DNA of 64,000 nucleotides from Candidatus Phycosocius spiralis (GCF_030158815.1 NZ_BPFZ01000004.1:62001-126000); one strand, 5' to 3'; positions 9,867 to 19,376 are shown, counted from the first letter of the stretch. Translations and numbers: made by a program. The notes: generated from the sequence alone by a model not told the origin.

Positions 9867-10820
9867 ATGCACCATTTGCCGATTGTTCATCATAGCGATT
9901 ACACCGCCGATACCCCAGATGGGCATCGCTTTCCGATGCAGAAGTTCAGGCTTTTAGCTGAGTTACTGATCCAGGATGGGCTTGTCCCCCATAGCTTTCA
10001 TGTGCCTGAGCCCATATCGCGCGATGAGCTCATCCAAGCTCACACGCCTACTTATGTCGATAGAGTCCTCACCAGAAATTTAGACCCCGTTTTGGTCAGG
10101 AGGATCGGCTTTGATCTTACCAAGCAGGTGATTTTGCGAGCGCGTCTTGTGACAGCAGGTACCCTTTTGGCCGCGCGCTTAGCTTTAGCCCAAGGCCTTG
10201 CATGTAACAGTGCGGGCGGAAGCCATCATGCCAGTAGGGATCAAGGTGCAGGCTTTTGTGTGTTCAATGATGTGGCTGTTGCAGCTTCGGTTTTGATGGC
10301 TGAAGGGCAGTTGCGCCAATGCTTGGTGATAGATTTAGACGTTCACCATGGAGACGGAACCGCGTTGATCTTTGCGAACACACCAGAAGTGAGTACATTT
10401 TCGATGCATTGTGAGGCCAATTGGCCCTTGGTAAAGCCGCCGTCGGATTTGGACGTGGCCTTGCCCGAGGGTTGCGATGATACCTTTTACCTCACCACAT
10501 TGGCCCAACATCTCCCAAACTTCCTCGACCGGGTTCAACCCGATTTGGTGTTTTATATTGCCGGGGTTGACCCTCATAAGGACGATCGACTTGGCAAACT
10601 AGCCTTGACCGATGGGGGCCTGATGGCGCGTGAGCGCTTTGTGATCGAAGCTGTGCGCAGTCGAGGGATCGCTTTAGTTACGGTTTTGGGCGGGGGATAT
10701 GGTGTTGATGTAGGCACATTGGCGCGCCGTCACGCGCTTGTATTTCATGCCGCCGCCGATTATCTGGCGCAGACGCCATTCTCGACCCAAGGGGCAAGAC
10801 GCAGTAATGCCAGCTCATGA
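9867..10820 (+). CDS. Histone deacetylase superfamily protein
   Basis: A 317-aa zinc-dependent deacetylase of the arginase/HDAC fold. The metal and catalytic motifs are GGSHHASRDQGAGFCVFND, DLDVHHGDGTA and YIAGVDPHKDDRLG. Bacterial members act on acetylated lysines, polyamines or acetoin-related substrates, and this sequence does not decide between them. It starts 4 bases after pyrD and overlaps the next gene by ATGA. Confidence 0.9.
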   Translation: MHHLPIVHHSDYTADTPDGHRFPMQKFRLLAELLIQDGLVPHSFHVPEPISRDELIQAHTPTYVDRVLTRNLDPVLVRRIGFDLTKQVILRARLVTAGTLLAARLALAQGLACNSAGGSHHASRDQGAGFCVFNDVAVAASVLMAEGQLRQCLVIDLDVHHGDGTALIFANTPEVSTFSMHCEANWPLVKPPSDLDVALPEGCDDTFYLTTLAQHLPNFLDRVQPDLVFYIAGVDPHKDDRLGKLALTDGGLMARERFVIEAVRSRGIALVTVLGGGYGVDVGTLARRHALVFHAAADYLAQTPFSTQGARRSNASS

Positions 10821-11671
10821 CCGTTCGAATCATTTCCGCCCTCGCCGAGATTTCTGATCATTATGATGCCGTTTTGTGCGACGTGTGGGGGGTCATCCAT
10901 AATGGGCGCACCGCCTACCAAACTGCATGTGATGCTTTGGCGGGGTTTCGTGCAGATGGAAAGCCGGTCATTTTGATCTCCAACGCGCCGCGTCCCTCTC
11001 TGGTAATTCCAAATCAACTTAAGGCTTTAGGTGTTCGGCGTGATTCATGGGATGGGATTGTCACATCTGGCGATGCAACGCGCGCGGAAATTCAAAAGCG
11101 TGGGCCGCGTGGTTATAAGATTGGCCCGTCCAAGGATGAAGGCCTTTATGACGGCTTGCCTGTGGATTTTCAGTCCATCGAGACTGCCGATTATGTGATC
11201 TGCACAGGTTTACGCGATGAACTTCATGAGTCGCCCGATAGCTATAGGGAGGAATTGTTGGCCCTTGCCGCCCGCAATCTGCCCTTTATCTGCGCCAATC
11301 CAGATCGCGTGGTAAAATTTGGTGGTCATCTGATCCCATGCGCCGGGGCCTTGGCCGATATCTATGAGGAGATAGGTGGCCCCGTCATCATGGCGGGTAA
11401 ACCTTATGCGCCCATTTATGAGCTTGCACTTGCAAAGGCTCACGAAATCGCAGGTTCAGATTGTGCGCACAATCGCATCTTATGCATTGGTGATGGGGTG
11501 CAGACTGATGTAGCAGGCGCGTTTGCCCAAAAGCTCGATTGCTTGTTTGTCTCAGGTGGTATCCATGCCACTGAGCTCAGCAATGAAGATGGCCTTGATG
11601 CGCAAAAAGTTGAGGCTTTTATGAATGTCTATCAGGTTCAAACAAGGTGGGCTATGGGCGAATTGGCTTAG
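10817..11671 (+). CDS. HAD-superfamily class IIA hydrolase
   Basis: A 284-aa predicted phosphatase of the TIGR01459-type HAD family found in alphaproteobacteria. Motif I is LCDVWGVIHNG near residue 21, motif II contains ISNAPRP near 55, and motif IV is CIGDGVQTDVAGA near 223. The class IIA cap lies between motifs II and III (GKPYAPIYE). Substrate is unknown; NagD-like sugar phosphates are typical of the class. It overlaps the HDAC-like gene by 4 bases. Confidence 0.88.
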   Translation: MTVRIISALAEISDHYDAVLCDVWGVIHNGRTAYQTACDALAGFRADGKPVILISNAPRPSLVIPNQLKALGVRRDSWDGIVTSGDATRAEIQKRGPRGYKIGPSKDEGLYDGLPVDFQSIETADYVICTGLRDELHESPDSYREELLALAARNLPFICANPDRVVKFGGHLIPCAGALADIYEEIGGPVIMAGKPYAPIYELALAKAHEIAGSDCAHNRILCIGDGVQTDVAGAFAQKLDCLFVSGGIHATELSNEDGLDAQKVEAFMNVYQVQTRWAMGELA

Positions 11672-11729
11672 CCCAGTAAGGACGCAGATGGGCGTAGAGA
11701 AGTATCGCTAAACCCGCTATGGGAAATCC

Positions 11730-12767
11730 ATGATCGATTCCATTTCAGACGGCGTTTTGCCCGACAACCTATTACATGCTTTGGCCAAGCAAGGTGCCAT
11801 CAGCGCACCGACCACTTTTTGCGACACCCAATTTCAACCCGCCAGCCTTGATCTTAGACTGGGTGATTATGCTTATCGGATCCGCGCTAGCTTTTTGCCA
11901 GGTGCTGGGCGAAGTGTTGCGCAGCGCTTGGATGAGAGTGATCTGGTGCTGCATAAATTGAATCTGCGCGACGGAGGTGTACTTGAAACGGGGTGCGTCT
12001 ATCTGGTCCCCCTGCAAGAAAGCTTGGCCTTACCTGAACTCGTGAATGCTTTGGCCAACCCCAAAAGCTCAACCGGGCGTATTGATGTTTTTGTAAGGGT
12101 TATTACCGATGGCGCAACCAGTTTTGACCGCGTGCGCGCAGGCTATCATGGGCCATTATGGGTCGAAATTTGTCCACGCACCTTTTCTATTCTGGTCCGC
12201 CCGGGCGACCGCTTGACGCAATTACGCTTGAAGAAGGGGATCACCCCGACATTAGAGCGCCACGATCTTAATCTGGATTTATCCCATGCCTCATTAGGTC
12301 CGATTATCGGCTACCGTGCCCGTCGGCATGCGCCATTGCTTGACCTCGCTAAAATCGGGAAACACGCGCCGCGCGATTGGTTTGAGCCTTTAACCGCGCA
12401 CCATGGGACCTTGGTATTGGATCCGGGTGAATTTTACATTCTCGCCAGCCAGCCGGGCCTTTCGATCCCTGAGGATATTGCGGCGGAAATGGTAGCAACG
12501 GCAGAGGATTTGGGGGAGTTTCGTGCCCATTATGCAGGCTTTTTCGATCCAGGTTTTGGCGCAAAACGCGGCAATGACCGAGGCGCACGCGGTGTTTTAG
12601 AAGTACGCGGCCGTGATGTACCCTTTGTACTGGAGCATAATCAGCCGGTCGCCCGCTTGATTTACGAGCCCCTATCCGCGCCACCCGACGCGTTTTACGG
12701 CGAAAATGGCAGTCATTACCAAGGGCAGGGCCTGAAACTGTCGAAATTGTTTGAAGCGTGGTCTTAG
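11730..12767 (+). CDS. dcd: 2'-deoxycytidine 5'-triphosphate deaminase, long alphaproteobacterial form
   Basis: A 345-aa enzyme that converts dCTP to dUTP for thymidylate synthesis. It is about twice the length of E. coli Dcd because the dUTPase-like fold is duplicated. The N-terminal half has QPASLDLRLG and NPKSSTGRIDVFVRVI (SSTGR is the nucleotide-binding loop). The C-terminal half repeats the pattern with LDPGEFYILAS, the HYAGFFDPGFG stretch and VLEVRGRDVPFVL. Such long forms are common in alphaproteobacteria. The gene stands 58 bases after the HAD gene. Confidence 0.93.
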   Translation: MIDSISDGVLPDNLLHALAKQGAISAPTTFCDTQFQPASLDLRLGDYAYRIRASFLPGAGRSVAQRLDESDLVLHKLNLRDGGVLETGCVYLVPLQESLALPELVNALANPKSSTGRIDVFVRVITDGATSFDRVRAGYHGPLWVEICPRTFSILVRPGDRLTQLRLKKGITPTLERHDLNLDLSHASLGPIIGYRARRHAPLLDLAKIGKHAPRDWFEPLTAHHGTLVLDPGEFYILASQPGLSIPEDIAAEMVATAEDLGEFRAHYAGFFDPGFGAKRGNDRGARGVLEVRGRDVPFVLEHNQPVARLIYEPLSAPPDAFYGENGSHYQGQGLKLSKLFEAWS

Positions 12768-12975
12768 GGTTTGTGGATCTACCACTCGATAGATCAGGCG
12801 GCTGTTTTGGGCCAGAATGGGCACCAAAAGCGAGTCCTAGTCCCTTGGCCCTTGAACTTTCCCCCTTGGGCCATGCCCCTTCACCGCCTTTGGGGCACCC
12901 GCAAACGGGGTAGCTGGCCGCGAAGCGGACTGAAGGGGCATTATCCAAACAACCCCCCGCTCTGAAAACGTGCGC

Positions 12976-13263
12976 CTAGATTTTGCGGCTAACCAGATCG
13001 CCTACATGTAACGGCAAGGATAAAGCCAAAAACAGCGCAACCCAGACGATACCGGCATTCGTCAGTGCTGCGCGCAGCGCCAACATTATACAGGCACCGG
13101 GTCCAAGCGCTAAAACAAGAGCAAATGCGCGCGACTTCAGTGTGCCATTCTTGCCCTTGAGCGCCAGATAGATAAACTCGATCAAAAGCACGATGAGGGC
13201 CAGATCAACCGCTAAGCCCGAGCCGAAGATCGCGTTTAGAAAAGACAGGCTCGCCTCAAGCAT
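12976..13263 (-). CDS. Small membrane protein in the bchP operon
   Basis: A 95-aa protein with three predicted membrane segments: near residues 9-34 (VDLALIVLLIEFIYLAL), 42-63 (FALVLALGPGACIMLAL) and 68-86 (IVWVALFLALSLPLHVGDL). I do not recognise a named family. The ATG at 13263 lies 10 bases after the bchP stop, so it is probably the last gene of the ppaA-ppsR-bchG-bchP arm. An open frame extends upstream into bchP but is a shadow there. A role in bacteriochlorophyll synthesis or pigment-protein assembly is suggested only by position. Confidence 0.65.
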   Translation of the reverse strand: MLEASLSFLNAIFGSGLAVDLALIVLLIEFIYLALKGKNGTLKSRAFALVLALGPGACIMLALRAALTNAGIVWVALFLALSLPLHVGDLVSRKI

Positions 13264-13273
13264 CAATGGCGTC

Positions 13274-14461
13274 TCATGTAGGCGAAAGACCCAGTAAGTG
13301 CCCCATGTCTTTGAAGAAAATACGAGCATGTGCCGCAGGTTTGGCACGCACCAATTCCTTATTCATATAGGCCTGCCAGGTCAGATATTGGACATCTGGG
13401 TCCGCGCAGATTTGGACGAATTTCTCGCGCCTTTTGTCATTGCGGTACCAAAAATGCTGCATGATCCCCAAAACCCAAAACACTTTGCCATGGGCTTTCA
13501 TAAAGCGCTTGCGCGCGTGCTTTAGGGCGGACACTTTACCGGCCTTTAAGGCTTCAGTGACGGCAGTGGCGGCTTCACGACCACATGCCATCGCATAATA
13601 AATACCCTCACCAGAAGAGGGTGCAACCACACCGGCGGCATCGCCAGCCACCAAGACATCGCGCCCATTATCCCATCTTTTTAGCGGCTTTAAGGGGATT
13701 GGAGCACCTTCCGTGCGCACAGTTTCATAAGTCGCAAAGCCAGAAGCGGCGCGCAAATCCTTGATGGCACCGCGTAAAGAAAAGCCCTTGTGCGCGCTAC
13801 CAACCCCAATGCTGGCCGTATCGCCGTGGGGGAAGATCCAGGCGTAAAAATCAGGCGACAAATGGCCTTGATAATAGACGTCACAGCGGCTGGGGTCGTA
13901 GTCGGCCATCACATGATCGGAGATCTTGATGATCTCATGATATGCGAAAACGCAGGGGATTTTGCCCGCTCCTTTGATATTTTGTTTGGCGACTTTGGAG
14001 CGCGCGCCGTCGGCACCAATGATGTAGCGCGCACGGATGCTTTGGGCAGTACCGGTCTCATTCACAAAATGCACATGGCTTTGGCCATCTGCTGTGCGTT
14101 CAATGGTACTAAACTCACCACGGATGCGCTGCGCGCCAGACGCGCTGGCGCGCTCACGTAAAAATTCGTCAAATGTATCGCGGTTGACCATGCCAACATA
14201 GCCATTCTCAATAGGCATATCCACGGTTTTCCCGCTGGGCGCGATCATACGCGCGGCAGTCGCATGCGCGCACAACAGATGGGTTGGGATATCAAAATCG
14301 CGCATTAAGCGCGGTGGAATGGCCCCGCCACATGGCTTAATGCGTCCAGCCTTGTCCATTAAGGCGACCCGGTAGCCTTGCCTTGCCAAATCATCAGCAG
14401 CGGTGGCTCCACAGGGACCACCACCAACAACAACCACATCAAATTCAGACTGTTTGGTCAT
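13274..14461 (-). CDS. bchP: Geranylgeranyl diphosphate/bacteriochlorophyll reductase
   Basis: A 395-aa flavoprotein that reduces the geranylgeranyl tail of bacteriochlorophyll (and free geranylgeranyl diphosphate) to phytyl. The N-terminal FAD motif is VVVGGGPCGATAADDLA, followed by KPCGGAIPPRL, with GADGARSKVA and the second FAD loop LVAGDAAGVVAPSSGEGIYYA typical of BchP/ChlP. Its start overlaps the stop of the PucC-like gene by 4 bases. The bchG-transporter-bchP order is the usual one in purple bacteria. Confidence 0.96.
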   Translation of the reverse strand: MTKQSEFDVVVVGGGPCGATAADDLARQGYRVALMDKAGRIKPCGGAIPPRLMRDFDIPTHLLCAHATAARMIAPSGKTVDMPIENGYVGMVNRDTFDEFLRERASASGAQRIRGEFSTIERTADGQSHVHFVNETGTAQSIRARYIIGADGARSKVAKQNIKGAGKIPCVFAYHEIIKISDHVMADYDPSRCDVYYQGHLSPDFYAWIFPHGDTASIGVGSAHKGFSLRGAIKDLRAASGFATYETVRTEGAPIPLKPLKRWDNGRDVLVAGDAAGVVAPSSGEGIYYAMACGREAATAVTEALKAGKVSALKHARKRFMKAHGKVFWVLGIMQHFWYRNDKRREKFVQICADPDVQYLTWQAYMNKELVRAKPAAHARIFFKDMGHLLGLSPT

Positions 14462-15861
14462 GGCTTTAATCCTAAAGAGAGAGATCCAAGATCGGGATCG
14501 CTGCGTTGGGTTGCCTTGGGGCTTGGTGCAAGGCGAATGGCAAGATAGGCAGCGAAGAGAAACATCAAAGCTTCAAGGGTGAACACAATAAAGAAGGCCT
14601 GACCATTAAACGGCAACACTGCGCGCAAACCGTCAACACCCGCAGCCCCCAATAGGCCACCAAGCCCGAAAGCGATGGCTTGCGCCGCGCCCCAAATGCC
14701 CATCCGCATGCCTACGCGGGATTTTTGACCCATGCCAGCCAACCCCATCATGGAGCCAATAGCAGAGACCGCAAACACGCCGTTAAAGAAGCCCAATGCC
14801 AAGACGTTTGGTTTGAGAGGCCAGGCTGTGCCGATTTTTGCGGCACAGGCAAGGCCAAGCAAGGCCAATGCGGAACCGATGCAGCCTATCGTAACCCATG
14901 GCCCCATCCAGCTTGACGAGGTTTTGTTGTTTCCAGTGTCGGTAGCGGCAGCTTTTGTAAAACGGCCGCCCAAAGCACCGGTCAGCACCATGCCAAGTAA
15001 CGTGCCCATGTTTTGTAAGCCCGACATTTGGGTGGATTGTCCTGGTGTTAGATGAAAGATCAGCCCGGCAAAGGGCTCAAGAATGAGGTCTTGGGCGCTA
15101 TAGGCTAGCATGGAGACAAAAACGAAGATGGTGAAATGACGGGCTAAAGGGTCCGCCCAAATCTCTTTGATGGCTGGCCAAAAGCTTGGTTCGTCTCCTG
15201 CTCCAGCTTCATCAAGCGTTTCTTGTTCATTGGCCTCTAAAATTTCGCCAGGTGCCAACTCAACCTTGTGGACTGCAAAGAGCGTGATCAAGAAGGCAGC
15301 ACCTGCAACCCCAGTTGCGGCGAAGGCTAGTTTTTGTGGGCTAAATGGCTCGATTAGCGCCCCAACGACAATTGAGGATATCACAATGCCTACAATCATC
15401 ATGATCCAAGTGATGGACGCCGCCGCCGGGCGGCGCGTGGGGGTCACACGGGTTGCTAAAAGTGCCAACAAGGAAGTGCCCGACGCGCCAACCCCAATGC
15501 CAATCATCACATAGGCCACAACCGAAACAAGGAGACCCAAGATCGACGTGTTCGCTGTCATCAAAGCCCCATCCGTCGCACCCAAAGCGCCTAGGCACAA
15601 ACAAGCCATACCGCCAATGATCCAGGGCGTGCGACGGGCACCCATATCCGAGCCATAGCCCCAGCGTGGTCGGGTAATTTGAACGGCAAAATGGAGGGCA
15701 ACCAAAGCTGCTGGAAGGAGCGCAGGCAGCGCCATTTCAACCACCATAACCCGGTTCAGCGTTGAGGTTGTCATTGCCACGACCGCACCTAATGCTGCCT
15801 GCACCAGACCAAGACGGACGATGCCCAGCCAGCCGAGCGGTTGATAGGTGACCGCGTTCAT
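14458..15861 (-). CDS. PucC-family MFS transporter-like protein (Bch2/Orf428-like)
   Basis: A 467-aa protein with about 12 membrane segments, of the BCD/PucC branch of the major facilitator superfamily. It has the TSTLNRVMVVEMALPALLPAAL opening typical of PucC/LhaA proteins and a WGYGSDMGARRTPWI loop. It lies between bchG and bchP with 4-base overlaps on both sides. In Rhodobacter the gene at this place is called bch2 or orf428. These proteins are thought to deliver or handle bacteriochlorophyll during antenna assembly; the exact task of this paralogue is not settled. Confidence 0.93.
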   Translation of the reverse strand: MNAVTYQPLGWLGIVRLGLVQAALGAVVAMTTSTLNRVMVVEMALPALLPAALVALHFAVQITRPRWGYGSDMGARRTPWIIGGMACLCLGALGATDGALMTANTSILGLLVSVVAYVMIGIGVGASGTSLLALLATRVTPTRRPAAASITWIMMIVGIVISSIVVGALIEPFSPQKLAFAATGVAGAAFLITLFAVHKVELAPGEILEANEQETLDEAGAGDEPSFWPAIKEIWADPLARHFTIFVFVSMLAYSAQDLILEPFAGLIFHLTPGQSTQMSGLQNMGTLLGMVLTGALGGRFTKAAATDTGNNKTSSSWMGPWVTIGCIGSALALLGLACAAKIGTAWPLKPNVLALGFFNGVFAVSAIGSMMGLAGMGQKSRVGMRMGIWGAAQAIAFGLGGLLGAAGVDGLRAVLPFNGQAFFIVFTLEALMFLFAAYLAIRLAPSPKATQRSDPDLGSLSLGLKP

Positions 15862-16772
15862 GGATGTCCTCCTAGGCTTGATCCGACAGCGATTGCACTG
15901 GCCAGCATGCCCAACACATAAAGGCTGGTGCCAGTCGCATTATACCATGGTGTGTGTTTGAGTGGGTCGCTTAAGAGACGACGCATTAATCCAAATTGGG
16001 CCACCAAGGCCAGTCCAACGGCTACCCCATGATAGGGTAATCCCCAGTGGACAAGTAGCGCTACAACTATGATCTGGGGCAATGCCATGACTGCACATGC
16101 AAAGCGCGCAGCTTTATCCACGCCCATAATCACGGGTAAAGAACGCAGGCCCAATTGGCGATCACCTTCCACGGCTTTGAAGTCATTGAGTGTCATGATC
16201 CCATGCGCACCCAAAGCGTAAAGGCCTGCGAGGATAAGAATCTTTGGATCGGGCAAGGCTTGGGTCACCACCGCAGCCCCAGTAAACCAAGTGATGCCCT
16301 CATATGACAATGCCACCCCAGCAGGACCCCACCACCCGCTTTGCTTCAGGCGCAACGGTGGGGCGCTATAGGCCCAAGCCAGAAAAATCCCCAAGGTTGC
16401 GGCGACACATACCCAGATGCCCAGAGTCGCAGCAAAGGCTAAGGAGGCGCATGTCCAGATTATGGCAATCCATAGACCCCATTGTCCGGGAATACGACCA
16501 GATGGAATGGGCCGATTGGGTTCATTGATGGCATCGACATGACGGTCATACCAGTCGTTCACAGCTTGGCTTGTGGCACAGATCATCGGGCCCGCAAGGA
16601 TAGAGCCCGCCAAGGCTAAATGCCATTTTTCAGAAAAAGGGGCACCAGAGGAGACGACCCCACACATGAAGGCCCACATAGGCGCGAACCAAGTAATGGG
16701 CTTGAACAATTCCAACACCGCCAAAGGGGCCGGAAAACCGGATCGCTGTGCTGGGGCCAAGGTTTCATGCAT
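15858..16772 (-). CDS. bchG: Bacteriochlorophyll synthase
   Basis: A 304-aa integral membrane prenyltransferase of the UbiA superfamily that esterifies bacteriochlorophyllide a with geranylgeranyl or phytyl diphosphate. The Mg-diphosphate motif is AVNDWYDRHVDAINEPNRP, and the second Asp-rich region is TLNDFKAVEGDRQLG. About eight membrane segments. The ATG at 16772 has only a weak AGG 8 bases upstream. A PpsR site sits about 30 bases upstream of the start. Confidence 0.96.
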   Translation of the reverse strand: MHETLAPAQRSGFPAPLAVLELFKPITWFAPMWAFMCGVVSSGAPFSEKWHLALAGSILAGPMICATSQAVNDWYDRHVDAINEPNRPIPSGRIPGQWGLWIAIIWTCASLAFAATLGIWVCVAATLGIFLAWAYSAPPLRLKQSGWWGPAGVALSYEGITWFTGAAVVTQALPDPKILILAGLYALGAHGIMTLNDFKAVEGDRQLGLRSLPVIMGVDKAARFACAVMALPQIIVVALLVHWGLPYHGVAVGLALVAQFGLMRRLLSDPLKHTPWYNATGTSLYVLGMLASAIAVGSSLGGHP

Positions 16773-16778
16773 AGCTGA

Positions 16779-16807
16779 AACCTATGTTGGACATACAAAA
16801 GTGTCAA
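16779..16807 (-). promoter_or_regulatory. Candidate bchG promoter
   Basis: Read on the minus strand there is TTGACA (16807-16802), a 17-base spacer and TAGGTT (16784-16779). The -35 box overlaps the PpsR palindrome, which would suit repression. The -10 box lies only 6 bases from the bchG ATG, so the transcript would be nearly leaderless; the promoter call is therefore tentative. Confidence 0.4.
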
Positions 16808-16819
16808 TTAAATTCGACA
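16802..16819. promoter_or_regulatory. PpsR/CrtJ operator TGT-N12-ACA
   Basis: TGTCAATTAAATTCGACA is an exact TGT-N12-ACA match to the PpsR/CrtJ consensus, with extended dyad symmetry (TGTC...GACA, AATT core). It lies between ppsR and bchG, 29 bases upstream of the bchG start, and overlaps the possible -35 box. PpsR represses bch genes under aerobic conditions in known species. The ppsR gene is immediately upstream. Confidence 0.75.
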
Positions 16820-16924
16820 CGTGTTGCCGGGCTTATGTTGTCGCAAAGTCCGCAATTCCTTCGATCTTAAATCGGCAGAATGTCAGGAATGGATAAAGCC
16901 CAAGTGCCTATATTGGCAACGTCT

Positions 16925-18355
16925 TTATTGGCCATCGTCTTCAAAATTTCCAATGCCAAAGCGATGAAGTTTGGAATAAAGGCTTTGACGGCTAACACCA
17001 AGGATTTCAGCGGCTGAGGCGCGATTATTTCCAGTTAGTTCAAGGGCAGCTTCAATGCACAGACGTTCAACAAAATCGGTCGTATCACGCACTATTTCTT
17101 TTAATGAGACACGCCCAACCAGTTCACTCATATCAGCAGGAGAGCGGACAATCTCTAGGTTTGGAGGCCCACGCTCCACATCCCGGCGACTGACGCGGCG
17201 AATACTGAAACCAAAAAAGCTGCTATCACCCTCGGCAACTGAAACTGCGCAAATCTCGACGTCTTCAACTTCGCCAAATTGGGTTTGTACCACAGTCGGA
17301 AAATTTCGCACCATTCCGTGCTTGGTTAAGTTTTCGAGGAGAATATTGCGGTCAACACCTGGACGGCCCAGAAAGCGCGATAGAGAAATACCTTGAGCCT
17401 GTGCAGCAGAAGCTAGGTTCACCATATCTAAAAACGCAATATTTTGCGTCAGTATGGTCAATTCATGGTCGGTTACAACAAAGCCATCTGGTAACAGATT
17501 GATCGCTTTGAGCACACGTTGTGAAGCGTCACCAAGTGCGGGCTCCAATGGATTGGCCGGAAGCAATCTCACCAAAAAATGCGTTGACCGATCTTGTCGA
17601 AACAAGGATGCCGTGACTTGAAGCATGCGCCCATTTGAAATCAGGTTAGTTTGTTGGCCAGATTGATTGGCAGTGGCCTGCGCAATCGAAAGCAGTGAGG
17701 CAGCATCGTCTTGGCATTGGGACGCAAAAAGCTTGGCGAATGACTTTCCTACCAAAGTACCATCACCATCTATTAACCGATCTGCCGCTATATTAGCTTC
17801 GCTTACACGCCGCGTTGCGCCATCGACCACTAGCACCGCTTCACCGGTTGATTGAAACAACATGCGATAGCGCGATTCAGATAGACGCATACGCGCATAA
17901 TCCCGCTCCATCGACTGTTGAGCTTGAAGCAGGCGTTGTTGCAAAACTGAAGCGGCGCGGTGATCGCGCCCTATCGCAATGATGCGACCATCCTCGCCTG
18001 CTCCAAGGGCAACATAACGAAGCGGAACACTATCGCCTCGTCGAGAGGGGTGATTGAGTTCCCGCCATCTGATGGCTTTATCTTCCGCGGCATCACGCAA
18101 CATTTCTTTGACTTTAGGGCGACATTCTTGGGTTACTGTGTCGAGCCAAGGCTTATTCACCCAACCCTCAAAATCATCCAATTGCAGGTCGGTATTGCCA
18201 ACAGCTACATCGCAAATAACCCCATCGCGGTCTAATATCATCGCGACATCGCCGCCTGCTGCCAACACTTTTACCGCAACCGAAGCCTCTAGGTCCCCAA
18301 GAGCTGCTGGCTGCAGCAAGGGGCCAAAGTTCTGATTGGGGTGGAGATGTTCCAT
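16925..18355 (-). CDS. ppsR: Transcriptional repressor of photosynthesis genes PpsR/CrtJ
   Basis: A 476-aa regulator that represses bacteriochlorophyll and antenna genes. It has PAS-like domains around residues 30-140, 160-270 and 280-390, and a C-terminal Fis-type helix-turn-helix (ELTGNNRASAAEILGVSRQSLYSKL). The cysteine in ERLCIEAALELTG matches the redox-sensitive HTH cysteine of Rhodobacter CrtJ/PpsR. I chose the ATG at 18355 (MEHLHPNQNFG), preceded by GGGCAAGGAACC-type context weakly; the frame is open 18 codons further. It follows ppaA by 94 bases and its product should bind the site upstream of bchG. Confidence 0.94.
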   Translation of the reverse strand: MEHLHPNQNFGPLLQPAALGDLEASVAVKVLAAGGDVAMILDRDGVICDVAVGNTDLQLDDFEGWVNKPWLDTVTQECRPKVKEMLRDAAEDKAIRWRELNHPSRRGDSVPLRYVALGAGEDGRIIAIGRDHRAASVLQQRLLQAQQSMERDYARMRLSESRYRMLFQSTGEAVLVVDGATRRVSEANIAADRLIDGDGTLVGKSFAKLFASQCQDDAASLLSIAQATANQSGQQTNLISNGRMLQVTASLFRQDRSTHFLVRLLPANPLEPALGDASQRVLKAINLLPDGFVVTDHELTILTQNIAFLDMVNLASAAQAQGISLSRFLGRPGVDRNILLENLTKHGMVRNFPTVVQTQFGEVEDVEICAVSVAEGDSSFFGFSIRRVSRRDVERGPPNLEIVRSPADMSELVGRVSLKEIVRDTTDFVERLCIEAALELTGNNRASAAEILGVSRQSLYSKLHRFGIGNFEDDGQ

Positions 18356-18449
18356 GGGCGAGTTAAGAACCTTGTTGCAGGCTTGCCGCTCAAGCCCGAG
18401 TGGGTGCACTTATAGGACTTCTTCAGCAAAGACGATAGCATGCCGTTGG

Positions 18450-19376
18450 TTACTGGCAGCGTAACTTAAACTTATTATGCTCATATAGAAGTGTTTCGGC
18501 AATTGCGATAGCTTCACGACCATCCCTAGCTGAGCAATCAGCACCCACATAGGTTGCTATGTCAGGTCGCTCAGTCATATAGCGCCCACCCACCATAATA
18601 TGAAGCGTGGGATTGGCAGAGGCTTCACGAACTTTGCTAATTAACTCAGTTACAAAAGGGACTTGTGCCGCTGAACCTATGCCAATGCCTAAGACATGAA
18701 AGGCCTCATATTTAACAAGGTTTAACACGTCTTGGATCGAAACATTGGGCTCACATAACGTGCGCCAACCGGCATGGGCAAATAATTCGTCCACCATGCG
18801 GATACCAAAACTATGTAATTCGCCAACAGGGGTTACAAAAAGGCCAGTCGCCACATCGGGGCGCATGGCATAATCATGCCGACAAGCCTCGCTCAGTCGC
18901 GCTAACAAAGTGTGCATGCGACCCAAGCCAATGGTGACATCGGAAAAGGATACCGTATCCATTTCCCACATTGACCCAAGAAGTCGCGCTGCGGGGGCCA
19001 TCAGGTCCACATAGATTTCATCCAAACGCATGCCCGATCTAAGATATGCCAACATGGAGACTTCTAAATCGTCAACCTCCTGGATCAAAATCATACGCAC
19101 GAGATTTTCCACGGCGAGCTGATCGATTGGGGTTCGTTTAAGCAAGTTTGAGGTGATGTGTTCAATAGGCGGTTTATGGGCCAACATTAGGCGTGGGATG
19201 ATGTTGCCTTCCACCATCTTGGCCAATAACGCCGTTATGGTCGTATGTTTGGAAGGATTTTCAGACTGGCTTGGATTGGGATCATTGAGACGCCAAGCGC
19301 TGTTGGTGTGAGAGTTAAGGTCTTCATGATCTAAGGTCCGTGGATCAACATGCTCCATACTTATCGTGGTGGGCAT
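18450..19376 (-). CDS. ppaA: B12-binding antirepressor PpaA/AerR
   Basis: A 308-aa regulator with a C-terminal cobalamin-binding Rossmann domain. The signature is GELHSFGIRMVDELF (the ExHxxG variant of the B12 DxHxxG motif) near residue 188, after a helical cap with WEMDTVSFSDVTIG. GIGIGSAAQ and VGGRYMTERPDIATYVGAD follow. AerR/PpaA proteins bind cobalamin in light and modulate PpsR/CrtJ. The N-terminal 55 residues are polar and low-complexity. It is first in the leftward arm and divergent from bchF. Confidence 0.92.
   Translation of the reverse strand: MPTTISMEHVDPRTLDHEDLNSHTNSAWRLNDPNPSQSENPSKHTTITALLAKMVEGNIIPRLMLAHKPPIEHITSNLLKRTPIDQLAVENLVRMILIQEVDDLEVSMLAYLRSGMRLDEIYVDLMAPAARLLGSMWEMDTVSFSDVTIGLGRMHTLLARLSEACRHDYAMRPDVATGLFVTPVGELHSFGIRMVDELFAHAGWRTLCEPNVSIQDVLNLVKYEAFHVLGIGIGSAAQVPFVTELISKVREASANPTLHIMVGGRYMTERPDIATYVGADCSARDGREAIAIAETLLYEHNKFKLRCQ

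Noticed and set aside
12771-12965. 64-codon ORF after dcd
   Set aside because: Low-complexity composition, no family similarity or ribosome site; probably intergenic.
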